64,000 nucleotides of DNA from Undibacterium piscinae (GTDB lineage: Bacteria > Pseudomonadota > Gammaproteobacteria > Burkholderiales > Burkholderiaceae_D). The translations under genes and the position numbers were made by a program. The notes under the pieces are model-generated. The model saw only the letters and a program-made list of their open reading frames with translations. It had not been told where the DNA came from and did no database searches. This document shows positions 17,358-26,822 of this stretch, one piece after another. The DNA lies in NCBI GenBank assembly GCA_003970805.2, contig CP051152.1:1922001-1986000 (forward strand), in the 5' to 3' direction. Every line of letters begins with the position of its first letter. The first letter of the stretch is position 1.

Positions 17358-18515
17358 TTATTCCCAGTTGAGTGCACCACCAGTTTGATACTCAATCACA
17401 CGTGTCTCAAAAAAGTTTCGTTCTTTTTTCAGATCGATCATTTCGCTCATCCACGGAAAAGGATTCTCTTCATGTGGGAACAAAGCCTCAAGACCAATTT
17501 GCTGCGCGCGACGATTTGCGATGAATCGTAAATAGCCTTTGAACATTGGGGCATTCAAACCTAACACTCCGCGCGGCATCGTATCCTCAGCATAGCGGTA
17601 TTCTAACTCCACTGCACGTAAAAACAAGGATTTAATTTCATCGCGAAATGCTGGTGTCCACAAATGTGGATTTTCCATCTTAATCGTATTGATTAAATCG
17701 ATTCCGAAATTACAGTGCATCGATTCATCACGCAAAATGTATTGATATTGTTCCGCCGCTCCCATCATTTTATTCTGACGACCCAATGCCAGAATCTGGG
17801 TGAAGCCAACGTAGAAAAACAGGCCTTCCATCAGGCATGCGAAGACGATCAGTGAACGCAATAAGGTCTGGTCATCTTCTGTCGTTCCGGTCTTGAACTC
17901 CGGATTGGTCAGGACATCAATGAAAGGAATCAAAAACTGATCCTTGTCACGAATTGACTCTACTTCGTTGTAAGCGTTAAACACTTCGCCTTCATCCAAG
18001 CCCAGTGACTCAACGATGTATTGGTAAGCGTGGGTGTGAATCGCCTCTTCAAATGCCTGACGCAGCAGATATTGACGGCACTCAGGCGCTGTGATGTGGC
18101 GGTAAGTACCGAGCACGATATTATTGGCGGCGAGTGAATCGGCCGTGACAAAAAAACCTAAGTTACGTGTGACCAGGCGGCGTTCGTCGTCGGTAAGGCC
18201 ATTCGGGCTTTTCCAGAGTTCGATATCGCGCTGCATATTAATCTCTTGCGGCATCCAGTGATTGGCACAACCCGCCAAATATTTATCCCACGCCCACTTA
18301 TATTTGAATGGCACCAATTGGTTCACATCGGTTTTGCCATTGATAATACGTTTGTCGCTGGCATTCACGCGGCGTGCCAGATCTTCTGCGGTTGGCACAA
18401 ACTTCTGCGTTGGCTGCACCGGGCTCAAGGCGGCGTCGATTAACGGCAATGGCGCCGGGGCCGCTTTAGTTGCGGCAGGTGCTGCAGATGCAGCTTCATC
18501 ATCCCAAGAAAGCAT
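17358..18515 (-). CDS. nrdB: Class Ia ribonucleotide reductase, beta subunit
   Basis: Holds the diiron-tyrosyl radical used by NrdA to make deoxyribonucleotides. Iron ligands and radical tyrosine are in [12 protein letters not shown] (around residue 160) and the second carboxylate-His pair in RDESMHCNF (around residue 258). The C-terminal tail after [13 protein letters not shown] ends in ALNWE and is expected to dock on NrdA. The first 40 residues are an Ala/Pro-rich extension common in betaproteobacterial NrdB. It follows nrdA by about 118 bases containing two strong hairpins. Confidence 0.95.
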   Translation of the reverse strand: MLSWDDEAASAAPAATKAAPAPLPLIDAALSPVQPTQKFVPTAEDLARRVNASDKRIINGKTDVNQLVPFKYKWAWDKYLAGCANHWMPQEINMQRDIELWKSPNGLTDDERRLVTRNLGFFVTADSLAANNIVLGTYRHITAPECRQYLLRQAFEEAIHTHAYQYIVESLGLDEGEVFNAYNEVESIRDKDQFLIPFIDVLTNPEFKTGTTEDDQTLLRSLIVFACLMEGLFFYVGFTQILALGRQNKMMGAAEQYQYILRDESMHCNFGIDLINTIKMENPHLWTPAFRDEIKSLFLRAVELEYRYAEDTMPRGVLGLNAPMFKGYLRFIANRRAQQIGLEALFPHEENPFPWMSEMIDLKKERNFFETRVIEYQTGGALNWE

Positions 18516-18557
18516 TTTCGTCCTAACTAATTATTTACTGATAGATTCTATGATGAA

Positions 18558-18614
18558 CGAGTCCGGGTCTGGCCCGGACTCGCTGCAGAAACGGCACCTG
18601 TCACGCAGGTGCCG
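18558..18614 (-). other. Two consecutive strong hairpins between nrdA and nrdB
   Basis: CGAGTCCGGG/CCCGGACTCG (18558-18567 with 18573-18582) and CGGCACCTG/CAGGTGCCG (18592-18600 with 18606-18614) are perfect stems with 5-base loops. No T run follows on either strand, so they look like mRNA-stabilising or partial-termination structures that could set the nrdA:nrdB ratio (inference). Confidence 0.6.
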
Positions 18615-18633
18615 CTCCGCATAATTTTCCAGA

Positions 18634-21544
18634 TTACTGGCAGGCTTCGCACTCTTCAAAGCCGGCATCGCCCGGACGCAGGTAGCAAGCTGCACCATCT
18701 GCTTCAGGCGCACTTGCCGCCATGCCGCCATTGCCGCCGTCAACCGCTACCGCATTCAAGGCACCGGTCTTGCTGGTGGATTTTTCGGTATGGGTAGCAC
18801 CCATGGTGCGCAGGTAGTAAGTGGTTTTCAAGCCGCGCAACCATGCCAGCTTGTAAGTTTCGTCGAGCTTTTTACCCGACACGCCCGCCATATAGATATT
18901 CAGGGACTGTGCCTGATCTATCCACTTCTGACGACGCGATGCCGCTTCCACCAACCAGGTCGGGCTCACTTCAAATGCGGTGGCGTACAGTTCGCGCAAT
19001 TCTTCAGGAATGCGATCGATCTTGGCCAGGCTGCCGTCAAAATATTTCAGGTCAGAAATCATGACCTCATCCCACAAACCGCGCTGCTTCAGATCGCGCA
19101 CCAGGTGTTCGTTGATCTCGGTAAACTCGCCGGACAGATTCGATTTCACGTACAGATTCTGATACGTCGGTTCGATACAAGCCGATACGCCGATAATGTT
19201 GGAGATAGTCGCCGTCGGTGCAATCGCCACGCAGTTGGAGTTGCGCATACCGTGCTGCTTGATACGCTCACGCACAACAGTCCAATCCATCGCTGACGAA
19301 GCATCAACTTCCAGATAGCCACCGCGCTCTTCGGCCAATAACTGCACCGAGTCTTGCGGCAGGATGCCACGATCCCACAAGGAGCCGCGATACGAATCGT
19401 AAGTGCCGCGCTCTTCCGCCAACTGGCTCGATGCCAGATAGGCGTAGTAGCAGACCGCTTCCATCGAAGTGTCGGCGAAGCTGACCGCATCCATGCTCGC
19501 ATAAGGAACGCGCATCATGTGCAGGCAATCCTGGAACCCCATAATGCCAAGACCTACCGGGCGGTGACGCATATTCGAATTACGCGCTTTGTCGACGGCA
19601 TAGTAGTTAATGTCGATCACGTTATCGAGCATGCGCATCGCCGTGCTGATGGTTTTTTGCAGCTTGACGTGATCCAGTTGCAGTTTTCCGTCCTGCTCCT
19701 TCATGTGGGCCGGCATGTTGACCGAACCCAGATTACATACGGCGATTTCGCTTTCGTTGGTATTGAGCGTAATTTCAGTACACAGGTTAGAGCTATGCAC
19801 TACGCCTACGTGTTGTTGCGGCGAACGGATATTGCATGGGTCTTTGAAGGTAATCCATGGATGACCGGTTTCAAACAGCATGGACAGCATCTTGCGCCAC
19901 AAATCAAGCGCAGGGACTTTTTTTGAACAAGCCCAACTCGCCGCTGGCGGCCTTGGCTTCATAGCCGGTGTAAGCGATTTCAAAAGCCTTACCGAATTTA
20001 TCATGCAGATCCGGCACATCGGATGGTGAGAACAGGGTCCAGTCGCCCTTTTCCATAACGCGCTTCATGAACAGATCCGGAATCCAGTTGGCGGTGTTCA
20101 TGTCATGCGTACGGCGGCGGTCATCACCGGTATTCTTACGCAAGTCGAGGAATTCTTCGACGTCCATATGCCAGGTTTCAAGGTAAGCGCAAACCGCGCC
20201 CTTACGCTTGCCGCCTTGATTCACCGCCACCGCAGTGTCGTTGACCACTTTCAGGAAAGGCACCACACCCTGGGATTTACCATTGGTACCCTTGATATGC
20301 GCACCGAGTGAACGCACCGGTGTCCAGTCGTTACCCAAACCGCCGGCATATTTTGCCAGCAAGGCGTTTTCCTTGATGGCGTCATAAATGCCGCCCAGAT
20401 CATCGGCCACCGTCGTCAGGTAGCAGGAAGACAGTTGCGAGCGCTGGGTGCCCGAGTTAAACAAAGTCGGGGTCGAACTCATGAAGTCAAATGAAGACAA
20501 CAGATTGTAGAACTCGATCGCGCGCGCTTCACGGTCAGACTCGTTCAAGGCCAGACCCATCGCGACGCGCATGTAAAACGCCTGAGGCATCTCTATGCGG
20601 GTACCGCGTATGTGCAGGAAGTAACGGTCATACAAGGTCTGCAGACCAATATACGAAAACTGCAGATCGCGGTCAGCCACTAAGGCCTTAGCCAGTCTGG
20701 CCAGATCAAACTGACCGAGTTTCACATCGAGCAGTTCGGCGTCTATACCCTTTTGGATATACGAAGGGAAATACGTCAGGTATTCGGCCGCAGCATCTTT
20801 TTGTACCACTTCCTTACCAAACACTTCCTTACGGATAGTATGCAACAGCAAACGGGAAGTGACCTGGCTATAGGCAGGCTCTTTTTCCATCAGGGCACGC
20901 GCTGCCAGAATCGCCGATTTGTGCAACTCCTCTACCGGTACGCCGTCGTACAGGTTTTTCAGGGTTTCCAGCAAGATCGCTTCCGGATCAGCCAGTTTGT
21001 CGAGACCGACGCAGGCGGCGGTGATCAAGGCGCGCACCTGCGCCACATCGAGCAATTGCGGCTGACCATCGACGATCACGCGAATCTGCAATTCATTGGC
21101 CTTGGTATTGGAGGCTTGCTGCGCTTCCAGTTGCAGACGACGCTCTTCCATGTGCTTGGCACGGTACAGCACGTAGGCACGCGCTACGTCATGTTCACCG
21201 GAACGCATCAGCGCCAGCTCTACCTGATCCTGCACATCTTCAATATGAAAAGTGCCGCCGGCCGGTTGGCGGCGCATCAGGGCGGCCACGGCGGTAGCGG
21301 TCAACTGCTCGACCAGTTCACGGACACGCGCAGAAGCGGCACCCTGGCCGCCATTGACGGCAAGAAACGCCTTAGTAACGGCGATCGCGATTTTAGATGG
21401 CTCAAACCCCACCACTGCGCCATTACGGCGGATGATGCGGTAATCGCTATAGTTAGTGCTCACGGATACATGTGAGAGCGCGCCTGGCTGCGCGGCAGCC
21501 AGGTCAGATAAATTGGCAGAGGATGATTCTATGGAAGAGTGCAT
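18634..21544 (-). CDS. nrdA: Class Ia ribonucleotide reductase, alpha subunit (one-base frameshift)
   Basis: Large catalytic subunit reducing ribonucleoside diphosphates. In order: ATP-cone domain ([19 protein letters not shown]), substrate cysteine region (QLSSCYLTT), radical cysteine (HSSNLCTEI), the partner cysteine in AVCNLGS, the [14 protein letters not shown] loop, the radical-transfer tyrosines in [16 protein letters not shown] and the C-terminal redox cysteines CEACQ. The frame is broken at a run of seven A on the coding strand (plus-strand T at 19918-19924): upstream reads GELGLFKK then SPCA-stop, while the downstream frame reads [12 protein letters not shown]. Removing one A restores about 970 uninterrupted residues. 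The enzyme is normally essential and the rest is intact, so sequence error or slippage recoding is likelier than loss. Confidence 0.93.
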
Positions 21545-21736
21545 TTGGACTCCAGGTTCAACGTTAATCGATATTGCGAGGCTTAGATAGCTGCAGCTTA
21601 TTTACTTCAAAGATCAGAGATGATCATTTGCCGCCCAGCGGCATTTTCAGCTCATTTCTTGCGATATTTTTCAATCCCTAGCGTATTTCCCGGGATAAAG
21701 GAAGCATAAAAATGCTGGCGGACAAAATAAATAAAA

Positions 21737-21752
21737 CCACTACATGTAGTAC
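21737..21752. promoter_or_regulatory. NrdR-box-like site 1
   Basis: CCACTACATGTAGTAC is close to the NrdR consensus (acaCwAtATaTwGtgt), with a perfect 12-base inner palindrome. Its centre is 30 bp from the second site. Confidence 0.6.
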
Positions 21753-21766
21753 ACAATTTTTTATTT

Positions 21767-21782
21767 ACACTAATTCTAGTGG
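21767..21782. promoter_or_regulatory. NrdR-box-like site 2
   Basis: ACACTAATTCTAGTGG matches 12 to 13 of 16 consensus positions of the NrdR box. The centre-to-centre distance of 30 bp to site 1 is about three helical turns, as known for paired NrdR sites. It lies 223 bases upstream of the nrdA ATG, so it implies a long leader. Confidence 0.6.
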
Positions 21783-21873
21783 CGTAAGCAGATACACGCA
21801 ACCGCTTTCTTTAGCGAAAAGAGGTTTTTTTAGCAACACTAACAAAGTTTCCAGCCTATCTGGCCTGCAGCCC

Positions 21874-22275
21874 GCATGGAATATGCGCGCTGGCCTTGCC
21901 ATTTTTTGAAAATTCATTGCGCGGATAAATAGTAGAAAAGACTTGCTTTCCGCGCATTTTAGCTTTTTTAGCATGGATGCCTACGCGGCCGATTAATTTG
22001 CATTAAATGCAGTTTAAAAATATGCTTATGATGCGAATTCGCTCGAGATCGCGCTTCTTTGGCGATACTCAGCCGGCTAAAACTCGATGAAGTATAGAAA
22101 AATCTACTTGGAACACCCGCTAAGGCTCAAGCCTATGCGGCGCATCTGATTACCAGCAGGCTCACTGGCTTTTCAAGCTAAGGACCCCGCCACCGCCTTA
22201 AATGGATGGACAACAGGATGCGCTGTACGGAGTCACGCGCGCTTGCGGCGGCATAAAAATTATTTATTTGATTGA
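21874..22275 (+). pseudogene. Decayed partial copy of the Sel1 gene and its 5' region
   Basis: This stretch is a diverged duplicate of 22298 to about 22605. Shared pieces in order: a 35-bp perfect direct repeat (21874-21908 and 22298-22332), the GATTAATTTGCATTAA block, GATGCGAATTCGCT, AAAACTCGATGAAG, AAATCTACTT, TGGCTTTTCAAGCTA, CGCCTTAAATGG and GATGCGCTGTACGGAG, then CACGCGCGCTTGCG. Homology fades near 22275. Stops interrupt every frame, so it is not expressed as protein. Confidence 0.8.
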
Positions 22276-22297
22276 CTTTTCCAGAGCATCAAAGAGT

Positions 22298-22332
22298 GCA
22301 TGGAATATGCGCGCTGGCCTTGCCATTTTTTG
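22298..22332 (+). repeat. Second copy of a 35-bp perfect direct repeat
   Basis: Starts GCATGGAATATGCGCGCTGG and ends in TTTTTTG; identical to 21874-21908, offset 424 bp. It marks the left edge of the duplicated segment. Confidence 0.85.
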
Positions 22333-22382
22333 CTGCTTTCCGCGTAGCTTTTTTAGTAACGCTTAAAGATTAATTTGCATTA

Positions 22383-23438
22383 ATGCAAATGATGCGAATT
22401 CGCTTGATACGCTTTTTTCATACAAAGATAATAAAACTCGATGAAGGAAAAATCTACTTCGCACTATTGCCTCAATGCCTATGCGGCAGGCAAGCAAGGC
22501 TTACTGGCTTTTCAAGCTACGCCAGCGCCTTAAATGGCTGGACTCAGGATGCGCTGTACGGAGACACGCGCGCTTGCGTCGGCGTAGCAGAGATTTATTT
22601 GCGCGGTTTAGGAGTTAAAAGTAATCCCAAGCAAGCGGCAGAATGGTATCGCAAAGCGGCGACCTTGGGCGATGCCTCGGCTCAATACCAACTAGCTAGT
22701 ATGTATCAGCAAGGCCAGGGCGTGAGCCCAAACGACGAAATGGCGGTGGAGTGGTATCTAAAAGCCGCCGAGCAAGGCCTGCCCGGTGCGCAGTATCAAC
22801 TAGGCTTACATTATTACGATGGTTTTGGCGTCACACAAAGCTATCTGAAAGCCGCAGAATGGTTGAACAAGGCGGCACAGCAAGGCGACCCCAAGGCACA
22901 ATACCGCGCTGGCATTTTGTATAAAAATGCACAAGGCGGGCCGCAAGACCTGAAGCAAGCCAAAGACCTATTTCTGCTCGCCGCAAATCAGGGCGATACC
23001 GATGCGCAACTAGAATTGGCCCGTTTATACGCCAGCAATAAAGGGCAAACAGCCGACTGCGAGCCAGCGCTGGGATGGTACCGAAAAGCCGCACAGCACT
23101 GCAACATCAACGCGCAATATGAATTGGCGATTTTGTATAAGAGCGGCACATGCGCCAGCAAAGACTTGCCACGCGCTCTAATATGGTTACAACGCGCAGC
23201 CGATCAGGGCCACGCACGGGCACAATACAGCTTAAGCGGTATGTACCAACATGGCCTGGGAGTAAAAACAGACCAGGTAACAGCACTCAAGTGGGCCTTA
23301 CTCGCGCATAAAAACGGTGCTACAAAGCCAGATGCGACACTCGTCTCAAATAAAAAAATTAGCGCCAAAGAACATAAAAAATTAAAAAAAGAAATCGAAC
23401 TATGGCAGCCTAAAAAATCAAAATGTGCGCGCGCTTAA
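22383..23438 (+). CDS. Sel1-repeat protein with damaged N terminus
   Basis: Seven Sel1-type (TPR-like) repeats of 36 residues from about residue 60 to 315, e.g. AEWYRKAATLGDASAQYQLA and VEWYLKAAEQGLPGAQYQLG, followed by a lysine-rich tail. Such solenoids mediate protein contacts. The first 58 residues look unnatural and no ribosome site precedes the ATG at 22383. A different frame starting at 22441 (MKEKSTSHYCLNAYAAGKQG) carries a more protein-like N terminus that flows into the repeats if about seven bases are restored near 22515; the decayed upstream copy still has those bases. The gene may therefore be a pseudogene, or translated from an unusual start. Confidence 0.65.
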   Translation: MQMMRIRLIRFFHTKIIKLDEGKIYFALLPQCLCGRQARLTGFSSYASALNGWTQDALYGDTRACVGVAEIYLRGLGVKSNPKQAAEWYRKAATLGDASAQYQLASMYQQGQGVSPNDEMAVEWYLKAAEQGLPGAQYQLGLHYYDGFGVTQSYLKAAEWLNKAAQQGDPKAQYRAGILYKNAQGGPQDLKQAKDLFLLAANQGDTDAQLELARLYASNKGQTADCEPALGWYRKAAQHCNINAQYELAILYKSGTCASKDLPRALIWLQRAADQGHARAQYSLSGMYQHGLGVKTDQVTALKWALLAHKNGATKPDATLVSNKKISAKEHKKLKKEIELWQPKKSKCARA

Positions 23439-23544
23439 ATTTTGATGCGGGCGCATGTTAGCTAAGTATTGAGCTAATGTATGAACAAAAGCCAGCACAC
23501 ATGGCGCGGCATGAAATAATGCGCCTCACCCTCATCCAGGAAGC

Positions 23545-23932
23545 ATGAATCAAGAACAACTCGTACAAGCGGCCTTAAGCGCACGCCATCTCGGCCTATG
23601 CACCCGTACTCGCAATGTTCAGGTTGCGCCGCGTTGCTGAGCAGAGATGGCAAAGTATTCGCGGCTGCCAATGGTGGAAAACGCCTCCTACGGCCTTGCA
23701 ATTGCGCCGAACGCACAGCCTTCTTCAGCGCGGTGCTTGCCCGGATTACCGCCCCGGTGATTTACAATATTGGCAGTGGTTGGGCGCGACCGATGATCCG
23801 ATTGCACCTTGCGGTGCCTGCCTCAGGTCATGCTTGAGGCAGGCGAGACACGAGCTTGAAGTAATACTCAACCAACCTGACAAGGCTTACATCAAGAAAA
23901 CACGGCAGCAGCAAATGCGGCCCACAGAGTAA
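23545..23932 (+). pseudogene. cdd: Cytidine deaminase, multiply frameshifted
   Basis: MNQEQLVQAALSARH starts at 23545. Shifting frames then recovers YSQCSGCAALLSRDGKVFA, the zinc-site helix CAERTAFFSAV and, in another frame, LGATDDPIAPCGACLR with the PCGAC zinc ligands and ELEVILNQ. At least three indels separate these pieces and the VENASYGLA motif is also out of frame. A working enzyme would deaminate cytidine and deoxycytidine for pyrimidine salvage. Together with the truncated codA at 13.2-14.0 kb, two pyrimidine-salvage deaminases are lost in this window. Confidence 0.88.
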
Positions 23933-23953
23933 GCGCGTCAAAACCTGAAATGC

Positions 23954-23983
23954 AACAGCAATCGATCAGCAGAGATTGCTGTT
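23954..23983 (+). terminator. Hairpin after the cdd remnant
   Basis: AACAGCAATC (23954-23963) pairs perfectly with GATTGCTGTT (23974-23983), followed by TTCCCTT. A plausible old terminator for cdd. Confidence 0.6.
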
Positions 23984-24116
23984 TTCCCTTACTCTATTGC
24001 TGCAATATATATTGTAGAAAACGACAATGTACTAACCGGCAATTCATGATCACTCATAGAGGAGAGCTATATGCTGCACCAACAGGATTTCGATAGTTTG
24101 CTAGGATCATCCCTTT

Positions 24117-24500
24117 TTATCGTCGTCGCACTTTTATCCAGACGAATACGTGAACAAAGCGCCCGGCGGCACAAGCGTTCTGCTCACCCGCCTTGAAGAT
24201 TGCCAACTCATAGTTCACTGAGCTATTGCCCAGTTTAGCGACCCGCATCCCCACCTCTATGGTTTCGGGAAACGCGATGGCGGAAAAATAATCACAACTG
24301 GAGCTCACCACGAAACCCACCACCTCACCGTGATGGATGTCTAAGCCACCAACTGCGATCAGGTAGGCATTGACCGCGCTATCGAAGTAACTGTAATACA
24401 CGACGTTATTGACGTGACCGTAGATATCATTGTCATGCCAGCGTGTAGTGATAGGCTGAAAGTGCGGATAATCACTGCGTAGTGGTGCTGCCTGGCTCAT
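24117..24500 (-). CDS. Acyl-CoA thioesterase (4HBT, YbgC/FadM-like), altered C terminus
   Basis: Hotdog-fold thioesterase of 127 residues. The family signature WHDNDIYGHVNNVVYYSYFD (residues 21-40) holds the catalytic Asp; further motifs are GEVVGFVVSSSCDYFSAIAF and AAGRFVHVFV. Homologues usually continue with VD and about 20 residues. Here the frame gives WIKVRRR and stops, but a shift near 24134-24138 restores VDK and about 20 more codons up to a TAG near 24072. So the C-terminal tail is frameshifted; the catalytic part is complete and may still work. Confidence 0.8.
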   Translation of the reverse strand: MSQAAPLRSDYPHFQPITTRWHDNDIYGHVNNVVYYSYFDSAVNAYLIAVGGLDIHHGEVVGFVVSSSCDYFSAIAFPETIEVGMRVAKLGNSSVNYELAIFKAGEQNACAAGRFVHVFVWIKVRRR

Positions 24501-24593
24501 GGGATAGTCCTCGATGTTGATCTTGATGTTAATCTTGATAGCTATCCTGCATTGTATGCCGGGCCGGCATACTACGGTGCGAGTAGCTTCACG

Positions 24594-25450
24594 CTAGCGC
24601 ATCATCTTGCCGTTCTGGTCTATGATGCTCAGCTCTACAAAATTGGAACCATTATGCTGCGTGCTGCCATACTGCAAGGTAATGCCGCCCAGATCGTAAT
24701 CGCTCATCGATTCGAGTGCGCTGACCAGTCTTTGCGAACTAAGATTGGCTCCGCTACGGCGTATTCCTTCCGTTAACAATTTGGCGGCAATAAAGCCTTC
24801 AAGTACCGCGGAAGTCACTGGCGGAGGATTACTGGCCGCCTTCAATGCATGCTGGAATTCACGCACCACCGGCACGCCGATATTGCGTGGTGCCGGCATC
24901 ACCTGTATCACACCGACGCCGCGCCCCAACTTGCCCAGCGAAGTAAAAAACTCCTCCGAATTGACGTTGGAGAGCATCATGAATTGTGGCAAACGGCCGG
25001 CCGTCTTAACCTTCTTGATGAAATCGGCGCAAGCGCTTGGTGTACATGCCATCAATACGGCAGCCGGGTTGGCCGCCAGAATAGTCGCCACGGCGGCATC
25101 GACATTGAGATCCTTGCGGTCATATTTGGCAATCACGGCCGCCTTGAGATTGCGCGCGCCCAGATGCTGTTCAAAGCCGGCCAGGCCATCCTTACCGAAG
25201 GCATCATCCTGATACAAGATGGCGATGTTTTTGATCTGCATTAGCGCCACCGATTCGACCATCTTGGCGGCTTCTTCCTGATAGCTGGCGCGCAGGTTGA
25301 AGACATACGGATGCATGGGTTTATACAGCGATTGCGAACCGGAAAACGGTGCGACCAAAGGGATTTTATTTTTTTCCAGCAAAGGCAATACCGCCTGCAC
25401 CGTAGGCGTACTGCGGTAGCCGAGCAGCGCCACCGCGCGGTCGTCCTTGA
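24594..25450 (-). pseudogene. ABC transporter substrate-binding protein, 5' end deleted
   Basis: Carries the C-terminal two thirds of a Leu/Ile/Val-type periplasmic binding protein: DDRAVALLGYRSTPTVQAVL, IPLVAPFSGSQSL, NLRASYQEEAAKMVES, IAILYQDDAFGKDG, AAVLMACTPSACADFI and a normal C terminus ending ELSIIDQNGKMMR. The signal peptide and first 100 or so residues are missing. At about 25450 it meets the M48 peptidase fragment, which runs away in the other direction and also lacks its 5' end. It cannot be exported as it stands. Confidence 0.8.
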
Positions 25451-25455
25451 TCCGA

Positions 25456-26629
25456 ACCCTTATATGCGATGCTAGAACACATCGCCCGCAAACTCGATAT
25501 CGAGGCGCCGATAGAGATACACCTGATCGGTGCCGCCAGTGCTTTTATCAGCAGCAAGCGTAACTGGTATGGCCGGGTGCAAAGCCTGCAAGTGGGGGTA
25601 GGCCTGCCGCTGCTGAGCAGTCTCTCAAATATAGAATTAGGCTCGGTCATGGCGCATGAATTCGGTCATTTTGTCGCCGGCGATCTGTCGCTGGGGCCGT
25701 GGGTCTACCGTACCCGGAAATCACTCACCACCACCGTCAACAATCTGGATGACTCGCTGTTTTTTCTCGATATCATCTTTCGCTTGTACGGCTTGTGGGT
25801 ATTGCGCCTGTCCAGCGGTGTGTCGCGCGCCCAGGAATTTTCCGCAGACGCATTTGCGGTGCAATGCTTTGGCGTCAAGGCGACCCGTGCGGCGCTGGAA
25901 AAAATTCACCTGATAGAGCCGATGTGGTCAGCTTATCTTGATCACGAATTATGTCCGGCCATTACGCGCGGCTCACGCCTGCCGGTGTTTGAAGGCTTCC
26001 GGCGTTTCTGCAAACCCGGCGTCAAACGCACTGAAGTGCAAGCGGCGATCAGCCATGCCGAAGTGCGCCCCACCGCTGAGTTTGACAGTCATCCCTCACT
26101 GGCAGACCGGGTCGCCGCGATGGCGCCAGGTGCCACCCCGAGCTATCCGCCATTATCGGAATGCCTGCAATTAGTCGGGGGTGAACTGGCGGCCGAAAAC
26201 GCCTGGTACACCATGTTCGAACACGATGAACTGATCATTAGCGACTGGGATAGCTATGGCACCCAGATACTGCAAAAGCAGATAGAACTGCGCTTCGCCG
26301 ACAGTTGGATGGCACCGAAGCAACTGGAATTTAGCGAACTGGTCGTAATGGCACAGCAAGTCGATAAGCTATGGGACAAACTGCGTCCACAGGACGTGAG
26401 TTTTCTATCGCCGCTAGGCAAGCGCAATCACGTACTGGAAATCCTGGAAGAATGGATCACCGCTAATTTATGCCACCGCGGTTTCACTCCCGTAGTCAAG
26501 CCCGGCCAAGCCCTGACCCTGATACGCGACCAACAAACGGTGCAACCTGCAGAGCTACTAAAAGCGGCACTCAACGGCAAACTAAAATCAGCGATGCTGG
26601 CGCAATATGACCTGCAAGCGGCAGCATGA
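25456..26629 (+). pseudogene. M48-type zinc metallopeptidase, 5' end deleted
   Basis: The zinc site HEFGH lies in ELGSVMAHEFGHFVAGD with the third ligand region SRAQEFSADAFAV, typical of M48 membrane peptidases. In-frame homology begins at EPLYAMLEHIARKLDI (about 25457) with no ribosome site; the first usable ATG is 25469. Family members have membrane segments before this point, which are absent. The C-terminal 200 residues are an uncharacterised helical region (ALTLIRDQQTVQPAELLKAA). The frame after the junction is clean for 386 codons, so a cytoplasmic fragment could still be made. Confidence 0.75.
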
Positions 26630-26735
26630 TTAGCTGAACACGCTTACCGAATATGCGCTGAACATCCTTGCGTAACTCTGCAAAAAAAACAATTCAAAAA
26701 ACAGGGTTGCCGTCCAGCGCCCGACTGATGAAAAA

Positions 26736-26760
26736 AAAGGCGCATTATTCATGCGCCTTT
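26736..26760. terminator. Bidirectional terminator
   Basis: AAAGGCGCAT (26736-26745) pairs with ATGCGCCTTT (26751-26760), flanked by an A run on the left and T on the right. It serves the convergent M48 fragment and metF. Confidence 0.8.
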
Positions 26761-26822
26761 CGCAGTCTTTTCATGCCAGAAGCCGCATGAATCCTCATTG
26801 ATAGTAGCTAGTACCCGGGAAT

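Noticed and set aside
19918..19924. Classical -1 programmed frameshift heptamer in nrdA
   Set aside because: The run contains A-AAA-AAA, but joining the two frames needs +1 (or -2), not -1, so the standard dnaX-type mechanism does not fit; slippage or error is more likely.
20753..21475. 240-codon plus-strand frame over nrdA
   Set aside because: Shadow of nrdA codon bias; no family likeness.
21712..21909. 65-codon plus frame ending GLQPAWNMRAGLAIF
   Set aside because: Overlaps the NrdR-like sites and the 35-bp repeat; no protein family seen. Kept as non-coding.
24071..24140. GAGGAGAG plus ATG and MLHQQDFDSLLGSS, looking like a gene start on the plus strand
   Set aside because: The bases are better explained as the frameshifted C-terminal tail of the thioesterase on the minus strand; the frame has no recognisable continuation.
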